Shown here in pieces: positions 54,330-63,279 of a stretch of 64,000 nucleotides of DNA. The DNA is from Celeribacter baekdonensis B30 (GTDB lineage: Bacteria > Pseudomonadota > Alphaproteobacteria > Rhodobacterales > Rhodobacteraceae). Every line of letters begins with the position of its first letter. Positions within the stretch are counted from its first letter, which is position 1. The notes beneath the pieces were generated by a model. It was not told where the DNA came from and made no database searches. It saw only the letters and a program-made list of their open reading frames with translations. The stretch is taken from the NCBI RefSeq assembly GCF_000299875.1, contig NZ_AMRK01000001.1, forward strand, positions 124,001-188,000. Direction: 5' to 3'. A program made the translations under genes and the position numbers.

Positions 54330-55847
54330 TTATTCGTTGACGATGAGCGACATGATGCGCTCCTGGTTGGCCTCATCGGCGGAAAGTTCGCCGACAAAAG
54401 CGCCTTCGTTCATGACGTAAATGCGATCACTCATGCCCAAGAGTTCGGGCATCTCGGACGAGATCATCACGACCCCTTTGCCCTGTGCCGAGAGCTCATT
54501 GATGATCGCGTAGATTTCATATTTCGCGCCCACGTCGATGCCGCGGGTCGGTTCATCGAGGATCAAAACCTCGGGCGAGGTGTTCAGCCATTTGGCCAAA
54601 ACCACCTTTTGCTGATTGCCGCCTGACAGGTTGCCCACCTTTTGAAACACCGAGGGCGTGCGGGTGCGCAGCGCCTCGCGGTAGTCTTCGGCCACTTTGG
54701 TTTCTGCGTTGGCGTTCAAAACTCCACCTTTGGACACACCTTCAAGATGGGCCAATGTGGTGTTGAATCGAATGGTTTCGTCCAGGATCAACCCAAGGCT
54801 TTTGCGGTCCTCGGTGACATAGGCCAAACCCGCCTTGATCGCCCGATCAACACGGGACACATCGGCCTCTTTGCTGTGCAATTTGACTGTGCCGGTGATG
54901 CCGCGCCCATAGGAACGGCCAAAAATCGACATCGCCAATTCGGTCCGCCCAGACCCCATCAGCCCGGCGATGCCGACGACTTCGCCGGCGCGGACATTGA
55001 ACGCGATGTCTTTGATCACCTGACGCTCAGAATGTTCGGGGTGCCAGACGTTCCAGTCCTCAACCTCCATCAACATTTCGCCCGCCCGGCGGGTGCGTGC
55101 CGGATAGCGGTCGGACATGTCGCGCCCCACCATGTCGCGCACGATCTGATCTTCGGACAGGCCCGCCTTGGCGTCCAGTGTCGACACCGATCGACCATCG
55201 CGGATCACGGTCACCGTGTCGGCGACATAACGCACCTCGCCCAGCTTATGCGATATGATGATGCAGGTGACGCCCTGTGCCTTAAGCTCCAACATCAGGT
55301 CCAAAAGTTTGCGCGAGTCGCCCTCTTGCAGCGCCGCTGTCGGCTCGTCGAGGATCAAAAGTTTCACATCCTTGGAGAGCGCCTTGGCGATCTCGACAAG
55401 TTGCTGTTTGCCGACACCAAGGCTGTCGATCAGCGTGGTCGGGCTTTCTTTAAGGCCGACTTTTTTCAAAAGCGCGCTGGTTCGCTGGTTGGCCTCATGC
55501 CAATTGATCACACCGGCTTTGGCCGTCTCATTGCCGAGGAAAATGTTCTCGGCAATTGACAGTTGCGGCACCAAAGCCAGTTCTTGGTGAATGATGATGA
55601 TGCCGCGATCTTCGCTGTCGCGGATGCCCTGAAACTGCGCCAAGGCGCCCTCAAAATGAATCTCTCCGTCATAGCTGCCTGCCGGATAGACGCCGGACAG
55701 AACCTTCATCAAGGTTGATTTACCGGCGCCGTTTTCGCCGCAAATGGCATGAATTTCGCCGCCTTTTACCGCAAGGTTCACCTGATCAAGCGCTTTCACG
55801 CCGGGGAACTCTTTGGTGATGTCTCGCATTTCGAGAAGTGTGGTCAT
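54330..55847 (-). CDS. gguA: Sugar ABC transporter ATP-binding protein (XylG/GguA type)
   Basis: This 505-residue CUT2 ATPase has two nucleotide-binding domains: Walker [10 protein letters not shown] (37-45), the first Walker [12 protein letters not shown], and in the second half [15 protein letters not shown] and [17 protein letters not shown] precedes the ATG at 55847. The gap to the binding-protein gene holds two hairpins (55860-55914). Confidence 0.94.
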   Translation of the reverse strand: MTTLLEMRDITKEFPGVKALDQVNLAVKGGEIHAICGENGAGKSTLMKVLSGVYPAGSYDGEIHFEGALAQFQGIRDSEDRGIIIIHQELALVPQLSIAENIFLGNETAKAGVINWHEANQRTSALLKKVGLKESPTTLIDSLGVGKQQLVEIAKALSKDVKLLILDEPTAALQEGDSRKLLDLMLELKAQGVTCIIISHKLGEVRYVADTVTVIRDGRSVSTLDAKAGLSEDQIVRDMVGRDMSDRYPARTRRAGEMLMEVEDWNVWHPEHSERQVIKDIAFNVRAGEVVGIAGLMGSGRTELAMSIFGRSYGRGITGTVKLHSKEADVSRVDRAIKAGLAYVTEDRKSLGLILDETIRFNTTLAHLEGVSKGGVLNANAETKVAEDYREALRTRTPSVFQKVGNLSGGNQQKVVLAKWLNTSPEVLILDEPTRGIDVGAKYEIYAIINELSAQGKGVVMISSEMPELLGMSDRIYVMNEGAFVGELSADEANQERIMSLIVNE

Positions 55848-55859
55848 GATGTCCCCTTT

Positions 55860-55914
55860 GAGCGCCGAGCGCTCCGTCCCACCTTTGTCCGCGCCCACCC
55901 CGGTGGGACAAAGG
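55860..55914 (-). other. Two intercistronic hairpins between sugar-binding protein and ATPase genes
   Basis: CCTTTGTCC (55882-55890) pairs with GGACAAAGG (55906-55914), and GAGCGC-CGA-GCGCTC (55860-55874) makes a second small hairpin just before the ATPase start. No clear T-run follows, so a stability or partial-termination element that raises the binding-protein level is likely. Confidence 0.6.
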
Positions 55915-55974
55915 AAACGCGTCGCCCGACCCCGGAAAGGACCCGGACGACGCCGATCTCAAATCAAGTGGAGG

Positions 55975-57027
55975 TTACTTGATCTGATCCATGCTGTAAT
56001 ACCCGGAGCCGATCAGCACCTCTTCCCAATTGCTGGCGTCAACTGCGACGGGTTCCAACAGGTAGGAGGGGATGACTTTGACGCCGTTGTCGTAGGTGGT
56101 GGTGTCGTTGATTTCCGGCTCTGAGCCGCCCAGCACCGCGTTCACCATGCCCACGGTCACTTTTGCAAGCTCGCGTGTGTCTTTGAACACGGTCGAATAT
56201 TGCTCGCCTGCCAAGATGGATTTGACCGACGGAACTTCTGCGTCCTGACCAGACACGATCGGCATTTTCAAATCGCCGGAGCCGTACCCCACGCCTTTGA
56301 GCGAGGACAGAATGCCGATGGAAAGGCCGTCATAGGGCGACAACACGCCGTGGACCTCTTTGTCGGTGTAATTGGCGGACAGGATGTTATCCATCCGGGC
56401 CTGCGCGACAGCGCCGTCCCAGCGCAGGGTGCCGACTTTGTCCATGCCCATTTGGCCGGACTGTACGACGACCGTGCCATCGTCAATCAAAGGCTGTAGG
56501 ATCGACATCGCGCCATTGTAAAAGAAATAGGCGTTGTTGTCGTCCGGCGAGCCGCCGAAGAGCTCGACATTATACGGCCCGTCGCCAAACCGCGCCTTCA
56601 GGCCCTCAACGATGGAGGTTGCTTGTTGCACGCCGACCTTGAAGTTGTCGAAGGTGGCATAGTAATCAAGATCGCCCGAGTCGCGGATCAAACGGTCATA
56701 GGCGATGACTTTCACGCCAGCCGCCGCCGCATTTTCCAAGGCGTTCGACAAGGTGGTGCCGTCAATTGCCGCAATCACCAACACGTCCACACCTTTGGTG
56801 ATCATGTTTTCGATCTGCGCCAGTTGGTTCGGAATGTCGTCTTCGGCGTATTGAAGGTCGGCGGTGTAGCCTGCCGCTTCAAGTTCCTTGACCATATTGT
56901 CCCCGTCCGCGATCCAACGCGCCGAGGATTTGGTCGGCATGGCGATGCCCACAAGCCCGTCTGCATAGGCTGCCGCCGACAATGCGATTGCCGCAGTGGC
57001 TGCGGCAAGAATGGTTTTGAGTTTCAT
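55975..57027 (-). CDS. chvE: Periplasmic multiple-sugar binding protein (ChvE type)
   Basis: This 350-residue type-1 periplasmic binding protein has a signal peptide ending near AAYADG. The mature sequence has [17 protein letters not shown] and [10 protein letters not shown], as in ChvE/XylF proteins that bind L-arabinose, D-galactose and similar pyranoses. GGGAGGA precedes ATG 57027. It is the first gene of the sugar operon, divergent from a GbpR-like regulator. Confidence 0.93.
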   Translation of the reverse strand: MKLKTILAAATAAIALSAAAYADGLVGIAMPTKSSARWIADGDNMVKELEAAGYTADLQYAEDDIPNQLAQIENMITKGVDVLVIAAIDGTTLSNALENAAAAGVKVIAYDRLIRDSGDLDYYATFDNFKVGVQQATSIVEGLKARFGDGPYNVELFGGSPDDNNAYFFYNGAMSILQPLIDDGTVVVQSGQMGMDKVGTLRWDGAVAQARMDNILSANYTDKEVHGVLSPYDGLSIGILSSLKGVGYGSGDLKMPIVSGQDAEVPSVKSILAGEQYSTVFKDTRELAKVTVGMVNAVLGGSEPEINDTTTYDNGVKVIPSYLLEPVAVDASNWEEVLIGSGYYSMDQIK

Positions 57028-57052
57028 AGTTCCTCCCAATCGGACGCTCCAC

Positions 57053-57106
57053 ACGGCCTCCCCGGCCGTCTCCCACGTCCCTTTTCAGGGTTGATCCCCT
57101 GGGACG
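57053..57106 (-). promoter_or_regulatory. Hairpins in the leader of the sugar-binding protein gene
   Basis: ACGGCC-TCCCC-GGCCGT (57053-57069) and CGTCCC (57076-57081) with GGGACG (57101-57106), the latter enclosing CAGGG/CCCTG, form stable structures just before the Shine-Dalgarno site. Function unknown; possibly mRNA 5' stability or translation control. Confidence 0.4.
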
Positions 57107-57123
57107 GACCCTAGGCAGGGTTC

Positions 57124-57175
57124 ACATAACTGTAAAATTCTATTATGCGTGTTTTGCATATCATTTAAGTTATGT
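57124..57175. promoter_or_regulatory. Candidate operators of the GbpR-like regulator
   Basis: A perfect inverted pair ACATAACT (57124-57131) / AGTTATGT (57168-57175) brackets a smaller one, TATGC (57144-57148) / GCATA (57156-57160). All lie in the divergent promoter between the sugar-binding-protein gene and the LysR gene. Confidence 0.5.
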
Positions 57176-57188
57176 AAGGCGTATTCCC

Positions 57189-58106
57189 ATGGCCCACCTG
57201 CGACAAACCAAAGCAACCCACCTTGGATTGATCCTCAAAATCGCCGAAGTGGGGCAGTTGCAAAAGGCCGCGTCTTCTATGGCGATGTCGCAACCCGCCG
57301 CCTCCCGTATCTTGGCAGATATGGAAAAAAACGTGGGTGCGCCGCTGTTTAAGCGGGGACCAAAAGGCATGGAGGTCACGCCGCTTGGCATGGCCTTTGT
57401 CCGCCACGCCCGCGTGATCCTCTCGGAACTTGATGGCTTGGACAAAGATGTCCAGCGACTCAAAAACGGACAGGCGGGGGAGGTTCGGATCGGCTCGGTC
57501 ACCGGGCCTGCGGTCTCGACCCTGATGCCTGCACTGGAGGCAGTGCGCGCGCGATCACCGCATATCGACGTGACCATCGAGGTCGGCCCCTCCGTCGATC
57601 TGGTGCGCGGCTTGGATGAGGGTCGATTCGATTTCATCTTTGCCCGAATCCCTGCGACGCAAGACAGCCGGGATTTTCTGGTGCATCCGGCACAGGAGGA
57701 AATTGTCCGACTGATCATCCGCGACAGCCACCCTTTGGCGGGCCGCGCCAATGTGCGACTTGAGGATTTGTACGACTATGATTGGGTCATTCAGGAACGC
57801 GGTTCTCCCATCCGTCTTGCGGTAGAAGAAGCGTTTCACAGTGCGGGCGAACCCACGCCACCACGCATTATCAACAGTTCGTCTTTGTTGATCGTGTTGG
57901 CCATGCTGGACAGTTTGGACGTGATTGCACCGCAGTCCAAAGAGGTCGCGAGCTTGCTCAGCGGTCCCATATTGGGCGGGCATCTGACCACCATTGACCT
58001 TGCGGAAAAGATCACCGTTTCGCCCTATTACATCATCCGCAACCGCTTCAAGGAGCTGCCGCAGGCCGCCAAGGATTTCTACGACGAGGTGTTGTTACGC
58101 ATCTGA
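57189..58106 (+). CDS. gguR: LysR-family sugar regulator (GbpR/GguR type)
   Basis: This 305-residue LysR protein has its HTH at about 23-43 (GQLQKAASSMAMSQPAASRI), and its sequence character matches the GbpR group. It is divergent from a chvE-type operon, as in Agrobacterium and Azospirillum, where such a regulator activates sugar-binding-protein genes in response to L-arabinose or D-galactose. ATG 57189 starts 14 nt after the outer operator arm, so autoregulation is likely. Confidence 0.9.
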   Translation: MAHLRQTKATHLGLILKIAEVGQLQKAASSMAMSQPAASRILADMEKNVGAPLFKRGPKGMEVTPLGMAFVRHARVILSELDGLDKDVQRLKNGQAGEVRIGSVTGPAVSTLMPALEAVRARSPHIDVTIEVGPSVDLVRGLDEGRFDFIFARIPATQDSRDFLVHPAQEEIVRLIIRDSHPLAGRANVRLEDLYDYDWVIQERGSPIRLAVEEAFHSAGEPTPPRIINSSSLLIVLAMLDSLDVIAPQSKEVASLLSGPILGGHLTTIDLAEKITVSPYYIIRNRFKELPQAAKDFYDEVLLRI

Positions 58107-58141
58107 ATGCGCGGACTTTGGTGGAAAAGCGGCCAAAGGAA

Positions 58142-58168
58142 AAGGGCTGCCCAGATCAGACAGCCCTT
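58142..58168 (-). terminator. Terminator downstream of the small ORF and the queuosine-precursor transporter gene
   Basis: The perfect stem AAGGGCTG / CAGCCCTT (11-nt loop) is followed on the minus strand by TTTTCCTTT. It ends the transcript from yhhQ and the small ORF; on the plus strand there is no T-run after it, though it may also help end gguR. Confidence 0.7.
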
Positions 58169-58235
58169 CGAGATCTTCGGAGATGGGCCAGTTAGGAAAG
58201 GCCCAATCAGGGGTGTTTAACCCAAAGGACTGCCT

Positions 58236-58292
58236 CTAGGTCGCGGCCCCCCCGACTGTCTTGACCTCATTCTCCACTATCACTCTAGACAC
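58236..58292 (-). CDS. 18-codon small ORF with very strong Shine-Dalgarno
   Basis: A GTG start is followed by 17 further codons (MSRVIVENEVKTVGGAAT) and TAG. The site GAAAGGAGGTG is complementary over 11 nt to the 3' end of bacterial 16S rRNA (CACCUCCUUUC) and sits at ideal spacing, AGGAGG being 7 nt from GTG. The ORF starts 70 nt after the yhhQ stop and is followed by a terminator. It contains a run of seven G near its end. No family recognised; it could be a leader peptide, a small functional protein or a peptide precursor. Expression is not proven. Confidence 0.5.
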   Translation of the reverse strand: MSRVIVENEVKTVGGAAT

Positions 58293-58362
58293 TGGACCAC
58301 CTCCTTTCGATGAATTGCCGATAGTTGGATGGTGGCACAGATTTGGTATATGGCAAGTAAAA

Positions 58363-59004
58363 TTATACTAAAGGTGCCGTCATCCGCCTAACAATGAGGC
58401 GGAAAGGCACAAGAGCGATTAAGGCGAGTGCAAGTTTTACACCCCAATCGGCCACTGCGAGCGACACCCAGAGCGGAACGGCAGGTCCGACCAACAAGAA
58501 CGGCACAGAGTCCCACGCCCAGGAAATTTCCATGTCCGCGGTTTCACCAAAAAAAACAATGGACTGCGAAAAGGCGAGGGTGAAAAAGATCGTGGTGTCC
58601 AAAGCCGATCCGATGAAGGACGAGGCAAACGGTGCTTTCCACCAGACTCCATCCCGCAACTTATTGAAAATAAAGACATCGACAAGCTGAGCGACAAGAA
58701 AAGCGGTGGCGGAGCCCACAGCCACACGCAGCGCGACAGCGGCATAGGTATAGCCGTCGCCTTGCAACATGATTTGCGTCCCGATGAGCGAACACAGGAT
58801 GCCGGTGGCGAAGCCCGCAAAAATCACCTTGCGCGCAGATTGCACGCCATAGACGCGATTGATCACGTCGGTGACGAGAAAGGCGAACGGGTAAGTGAAG
58901 GCGCCCCAGGTCAGAAGCCCATCAGCGATGAGGAATTGAACGAGGATATTGGAGGCCACAACAATGGCGGCCATGGCCAGAATGCCAGGAAGGATGCGTT
59001 TCAT
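58363..59004 (-). CDS. yhhQ: Queuosine-precursor transporter, VUT family
   Basis: This 213-residue protein with about six membrane helices is related to YhhQ, which imports preQ0/preQ1 for tRNA queuosine. The family motif YPFAFLVTDVINRVYG is at about residues 36-51. The start is the ATG at 59004. It is preceded by a compact pseudoknot matching the preQ1-I riboswitch pattern (59011-59041), which supports the substrate assignment. Confidence 0.9.
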   Translation of the reverse strand: MKRILPGILAMAAIVVASNILVQFLIADGLLTWGAFTYPFAFLVTDVINRVYGVQSARKVIFAGFATGILCSLIGTQIMLQGDGYTYAAVALRVAVGSATAFLVAQLVDVFIFNKLRDGVWWKAPFASSFIGSALDTTIFFTLAFSQSIVFFGETADMEISWAWDSVPFLLVGPAVPLWVSLAVADWGVKLALALIALVPFRLIVRRMTAPLV

Positions 59005-59010
59005 GTTAGA

Positions 59011-59041
59011 TCCGTTTTTTATCGAAGGTGACGGCAACTCG
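59011..59041 (-). promoter_or_regulatory. preQ1-I-like riboswitch of yhhQ
   Basis: Read 5' to 3' on the minus strand, a short P1 (CGAG with UUCG) encloses a loop with UUGCCGU and CACC. AUAAAAAACGG follows. CCGU of the loop can pair with ACGG after the A-run to make the H-type pseudoknot. The loop start UU, CACC and AUAAAAAAC match the preQ1-I consensus. The GGA of ACGGAUC is the only Shine-Dalgarno-like sequence before the ATG and lies within the pseudoknot, so ligand binding should block translation. Confidence 0.78.
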
Positions 59042-59099
59042 GCCCCGCGATTGCGAGGCGATGGGCGCGTTTAACCCCAGCATAGATGTAATTCAAGCG

Positions 59100-59981
59100 C
59101 TATTTCGGGATCAGGTAATCGACCAATTCGGTGCGCTGGAAGAACCTAAAATTGTCGTCGGAGATCATCGTGAGGTGAATCCCCTCCGCATCGGACCAAA
59201 CCGAAATGCCCTCAAGATTGTCATGGGTGCCCGTCATCGTGCGCAACAACTCGACCTCATTGGCGGGGCCATTCGGCGTCATGTCGAACCGCCGCACACG
59301 GCTTGAAAACCCGATCCCGGTGAACCAACGTTCCAAAAGATAGAGCTTCCCATCCGGGCCAAAATCCATCCCGACAGGCAAGAAATCCGTGCCACTTTGC
59401 CGTGGGATCGACCATGGCTGGTCCCAGCCTGTCCCGGCGCGATAACGATAGAGCGGAAAGGGTCGCTCCATCGCCCCGGAGCGTTCCGGTAGCGTAAAAA
59501 TTGCGCCTGAGGCATCTACGGCAATGGCCTCAAGCGACGAATTGGCCTGCATCTTGGCGAAATCGGGGTGGCCCTTGAGATCCACCGTCTGACCATTTGC
59601 CAGTGACAGTTTTGCGACTCGATGTTTGCCTTCAAAGGAGGCATAGGCGGTGCCGTTTGGCGCCAAGGCAAACCCTTCAGAATCGCCCTTGATCACCCCC
59701 AAAGCGATACCATCGTTTGATTTAAGGCGTTGAATCGTATCAATCTGAGCTGCGGACACGGCGCCATTCTCAGTTCGGGTCAATGTCCCGGAAAACAGGT
59801 TTGCGCGATCTGAGAGCGCGTAAAAGTGACGCCCATCTTCAGAGATATCCAACCCTGAAAACCCACCAAAACGCTCATCCGCGGATGTCCACACAAAGCT
59901 GCCCAAGTAGCGCGCGCTTTCGGCCTGTCCTGTGAGCGGGACAAGGCTCGCGATCAGCGCGAGGAGGCTACGGCGGAGCAT
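59100..59981 (-). CDS. Secreted esterase-like phytase-family protein
   Basis: This 293-residue protein has a signal peptide (cleavage near GQAES) followed by a six-bladed propeller of the phytase-esterase-like family ([35 protein letters not shown]). It probably acts in the periplasm on a phospho- or carboxyl-ester. Its first 28 nt overlap the end of the mepA-like gene in another frame. A biochemical function is not established. Confidence 0.85.
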   Translation of the reverse strand: MLRRSLLALIASLVPLTGQAESARYLGSFVWTSADERFGGFSGLDISEDGRHFYALSDRANLFSGTLTRTENGAVSAAQIDTIQRLKSNDGIALGVIKGDSEGFALAPNGTAYASFEGKHRVAKLSLANGQTVDLKGHPDFAKMQANSSLEAIAVDASGAIFTLPERSGAMERPFPLYRYRAGTGWDQPWSIPRQSGTDFLPVGMDFGPDGKLYLLERWFTGIGFSSRVRRFDMTPNGPANEVELLRTMTGTHDNLEGISVWSDAEGIHLTMISDDNFRFFQRTELVDYLIPK

Positions 59982-60862
59982 TGTGCGGGCAGTGTCGCGA
60001 GGGTGATTGGCGGTTTCGGTTTCGCAGGCTTGGCATTGGGGTTTGGTGGCGGCGGATTGAGGATGTTGTTCACCCAGTCCTGTGCATCGGCACAGCCATC
60101 GCCCGGCGGTGGCGGTGCTTGATCCTCACAGGATTTGTCGCCGTTCGGACAGTTCAGCCGCACGTGGAAATGATAATGGTGGCCAAACCACGGCCGAATT
60201 TTACGCAGCCACGCCCGGTCGCCCGTTTCATCCTTACACATCTGAACTTTTGCGCCGGGGAAGACAAAAATCCGCGCCACGCGAGGATCACTTGCCGCCG
60301 CTTTCAAAACCTGGTGATGCTGTGGCGTCCAACTGTCGTTGACATAGGCACCAGCGGCACGGCGCATCGAAATCGACGAAATATTTTCGCGTTCCGCCAC
60401 GGTCAAATCCAACCGTTTCGGAGGCAACATCCAGATGTCAGCGTCCAGCCCGATCTGGTGGCTGGCATGGCCCGAAGACATCGGCCCGCCACGCGGCTGG
60501 CTCATGTCACCGACGTAAATGCCGGCCCATCCCGGTTGCACGGCGGCTTTGCGCGACAGATCTTCGAGGAAATCAATCAAAACAGGATGGCCGTAATTGC
60601 GGTTGCGCGACAGGCGCATCGCCTGCCATGTCGGCCCGGTTTCGGGCAATTGCGCTGCCCCGCCGATACAGCCCTTGGCGTAGCTGCCAAAGGAGGCGGG
60701 CTCTTGTCTTGAGGGGGCCGCTATTGGACCAAAGACCTCTTTGGCGGGCCTGTGATCCGACGAGGACACCGTGACCTTGTGCGCGGGCGCGCGGTCTTTT
60801 CCGCCGCCCACACAGGCGACAAGCATCACACAGGCCAACAAGCCAACCCAATTACGCATCAT
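59954..60862 (-). CDS. mepA: Penicillin-insensitive murein endopeptidase (MepA-like lipoprotein)
   Basis: This 302-residue protein has a lipoprotein-type leader (LVACVGGG). The LAS-peptidase zinc motifs are [14 protein letters not shown] (His-x6-Asp type) and [10 protein letters not shown]. It cleaves D-alanyl-meso-diaminopimelate cross-links in peptidoglycan. A Pro-rich C-terminal tail follows the catalytic domain. It overlaps the MFS gene upstream by 4 nt and the propeller gene downstream by 28 nt. Confidence 0.93.
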   Translation of the reverse strand: MMRNWVGLLACVMLVACVGGGKDRAPAHKVTVSSSDHRPAKEVFGPIAAPSRQEPASFGSYAKGCIGGAAQLPETGPTWQAMRLSRNRNYGHPVLIDFLEDLSRKAAVQPGWAGIYVGDMSQPRGGPMSSGHASHQIGLDADIWMLPPKRLDLTVAERENISSISMRRAAGAYVNDSWTPQHHQVLKAAASDPRVARIFVFPGAKVQMCKDETGDRAWLRKIRPWFGHHYHFHVRLNCPNGDKSCEDQAPPPPGDGCADAQDWVNNILNPPPPNPNAKPAKPKPPITLATLPAQCSAVASSR

Positions 60863-62247
60863 TCTGACACCTTTGTTCCTTTTGACATCCCCTCAGGATG
60901 GACCCAAGCTAACAGCACAAGCCCGAGAAGGAAAAGTCCGATCAGCGGCATAATGCCGAGGCGCTGCGATCCGGTGACATCAGACATCACTGCGATCAAG
61001 CCAGGTGCCAGAAAAGACGTCGCTTTTCCTGACAATGCGTAAAGTCCGAACGCTTCTGTCATCCGATCCGGGTCGGCCTGACGCACCATCATCGTGCGGC
61101 TCGCCGATTGGATCACGCCCGCGACGGCACCCAAGACCGCGCCGCAGATATAAAACGCCACATCCGGCAGTTTGCTTGTGGCATCAACGGCCATGAACAA
61201 TACGCTGTCTCGGGTGATGGTCAAAATCACCAAACAGGTCGAGACCAGCACAAGGATGCAGAAAACGATCACAGGTTTCGGGCCAAATTTCTGATCGGCA
61301 AAGCCACCAAAATAGGTGAAAATCGCCCCAGTGAGCGCCGCCAAAATACCGAACACGCCAATGTCGACCACGCTCCAATTGAGCGCACCAAGGGCGTAAA
61401 TTCCGCCAAAGGTGAACACGCCGTTCAACGCGTCGCGGTAGAACATCGACGAGATCAGATAGGAGAACAGCGATTTGCGCGAGGGCAAGGACGCGAGCGT
61501 GCGACCCAGATCACGAATGCCCTTTGACACGGCGTCGGTGAGCGACAAGCCTTTGATCTTTGGCTCTTTGACCCAAAGGAAAAATGGGATCATCGAGATC
61601 CCAAACCAAAGCGCCACGAAAGGGCCGACAAACCGCGTGCCTTCGCGCATCTCTGGATCAAATCCGAACAGGGGCGGGATGCCCAAAAGCGTCACGCCCG
61701 TGGCATTTTCGGCAAAGAGCAACAGCATGATCACCAGTGAAATGATCCCGCCGACATAGCCCCAAGCCCAACCGTCGCCCGAGATTTTGCCAATCTCGGC
61801 GCGCGTGCCCAAAGCGGGCAACAGTGCATTGGTGAAAATCGTGGTGAATTCGACCCCAATCAGGCCCAACCCAAAGAAAATCAGCACGAGTACCGTGGGG
61901 AAATCGCCCGGTGCCGCAAGCCAAAGCCCCGCCGCACCGATCACATAAAGCGCTGAAAACAGTTTGATCCACGGCATCCGACTGCCGCTTTCATCCGCGA
62001 TAGAGCCGAGCAAAGGCGCGCTGACCGCAATCAACAATCCGGTGACGGTCAAACCATAGCCCCAGATGGATTGCGCCCGTGCCTTGGCCTCCAGCGTTTC
62101 CATTCCGCCTGCGGTCAAATAGGCGATCACCTGTTCGGCAAAATAAGGCCCGAAAATAAAGCTGATGATGAGCGTGTGAAAGGGCTGCGTCGCCCAGTCA
62201 TACATCATCCAGCCCCAGATACGTTTTTTGTGACTTGGTGCGCCCAT
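60859..62247 (-). CDS. MFS transporter of the UMF1 family
   Basis: This 462-residue protein with about 12 helices begins with the UMF1/Atg22-like WMMYDWATQPFHTLI. A central hydrophilic loop lies around residues 220-250. Its substrate is unknown; some relatives export amino acids from vacuoles in fungi. It is the first gene of a unit with mepA and the propeller protein. AAGGCAGG-like purines precede the ATG. Confidence 0.9.
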   Translation of the reverse strand: MGAPSHKKRIWGWMMYDWATQPFHTLIISFIFGPYFAEQVIAYLTAGGMETLEAKARAQSIWGYGLTVTGLLIAVSAPLLGSIADESGSRMPWIKLFSALYVIGAAGLWLAAPGDFPTVLVLIFFGLGLIGVEFTTIFTNALLPALGTRAEIGKISGDGWAWGYVGGIISLVIMLLLFAENATGVTLLGIPPLFGFDPEMREGTRFVGPFVALWFGISMIPFFLWVKEPKIKGLSLTDAVSKGIRDLGRTLASLPSRKSLFSYLISSMFYRDALNGVFTFGGIYALGALNWSVVDIGVFGILAALTGAIFTYFGGFADQKFGPKPVIVFCILVLVSTCLVILTITRDSVLFMAVDATSKLPDVAFYICGAVLGAVAGVIQSASRTMMVRQADPDRMTEAFGLYALSGKATSFLAPGLIAVMSDVTGSQRLGIMPLIGLFLLGLVLLAWVHPEGMSKGTKVSE

Positions 62248-62316
62248 GGTCCTGCCTTCTCACCTCAGTTGACGCGATAGAACAGGCAAATGCGGGCGTG
62301 CGCAACGCCTAAGGCA

Positions 62317-62853
62317 TCAATCGCGCACAGGCGGCCAAGGTCGTGTATTGTCCGCCTCAATCCAATTTTGAACCCACTCGGGTAGGGCTGGGCTTTCGAC
62401 CTCAGGCTCGATCATTGTCAAAAGGTCGCGCGGCGGTACCATTTTGCGGTTCTTGATCACAGCACCTCGGATCAGAATATGATTACAACAGTCGCCTTTT
62501 TGGTCCCACATCGACTGTTCAATATAGAGAAACCTGTCGTCAAACCCCAAAGGCTTGGTCCACATGTCAACCTTTTGAAACGTCGTCACCCGCTTGCGAT
62601 AGCGCACGGACGCCCCCGCCACAGCCATGCCAAACCCACCGGCTTTGGCGGCCTGTGCGGTGCCATTGCGGATCGACATCGGAATCCGGCCAAGGTCAAA
62701 GAGTGTTAAGGTTCTTCCGTTATTCAATTCAAGCCAAAGGTCGATGTCCCAAGGCAGGCAATAGTGATGCGACAGATGTGCGTCGAACAGGCCAAGTTTT
62801 GGCGTGTTGCGCACTTTGCGGGCTTGGTGGATCATGCGGACAAATGGATACAT
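62317..62853 (-). CDS. THEM6-like acyl-CoA thioesterase (hot-dog fold)
   Basis: This 178-residue protein belongs to the 4HBT/THEM6 group, with the motif SHHYCLPWDIDLWLELNNGR and a later WDQKGDCCNHILIRG. Such proteins hydrolyse acyl-CoA thioesters, though substrates are poorly known. ATG 62853 has AAAGG 8 nt upstream and gives the family's usual MYPF start; an ATG at 62919 would add 22 residues that look untypical. Confidence 0.85.
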   Translation of the reverse strand: MYPFVRMIHQARKVRNTPKLGLFDAHLSHHYCLPWDIDLWLELNNGRTLTLFDLGRIPMSIRNGTAQAAKAGGFGMAVAGASVRYRKRVTTFQKVDMWTKPLGFDDRFLYIEQSMWDQKGDCCNHILIRGAVIKNRKMVPPRDLLTMIEPEVESPALPEWVQNWIEADNTRPWPPVRD

Positions 62854-62988
62854 GCCCAAACCTTTCGCAGCCGCGGCAAATTCGGTCAAGCCGGGACGTT
62901 GCGGCACAGGATGCGGCATCGTCCATCTTGCACGATCGGGACGGAGACCTTAGGTGAGTGAGCGACCTTACTGATTGGACCCCTGCAC

Positions 62989-63276
62989 ATGATGTCTCTT
63001 TTCCAAATCCTTCTCATGATCCTCGGTATCGTGAAATTCGTCATGATCGTTCAGATCATCATGAGTTGGTTGATCAACTTTCAGGTGCTCAACGTGCGCC
63101 AGCCTTTGGTCTATCAAATCTGGGAAGGCCTCTCACGCCTGCTTGAGCCAATCTATCGCCCGATCCGTAAAATCCTGCCGCCGATGAGCGGCCTGGATCT
63201 CGCCCCGCTTGTGGCCTTCATTGCCATTTATGCGCTGGAGCGGATCATCTACAACAACGCGGGCATGTTTTACTAA
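62989..63276 (+). CDS. yggT: YggT family membrane protein
   Basis: This 95-residue protein has two hydrophobic helices separated by the YggT signature RLLEPIYRPIRKILPPMSGLDL. The function is not well defined; links to osmotic or K+ homeostasis and cell division have been made in other bacteria. Two adjacent ATG codons (62989, 62992) are possible starts. It stands before recQ in the same orientation. Confidence 0.92.
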   Translation: MMSLFQILLMILGIVKFVMIVQIIMSWLINFQVLNVRQPLVYQIWEGLSRLLEPIYRPIRKILPPMSGLDLAPLVAFIAIYALERIIYNNAGMFY

Positions 63277-63279
63277 AGC

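Noticed and set aside
58107-58362. Plus-strand reading of the region as a 16S rRNA fragment because of CCACCTCCTTTC
   Set aside because: The match is only the complement of a strong Shine-Dalgarno site; no other rRNA sequence surrounds it.
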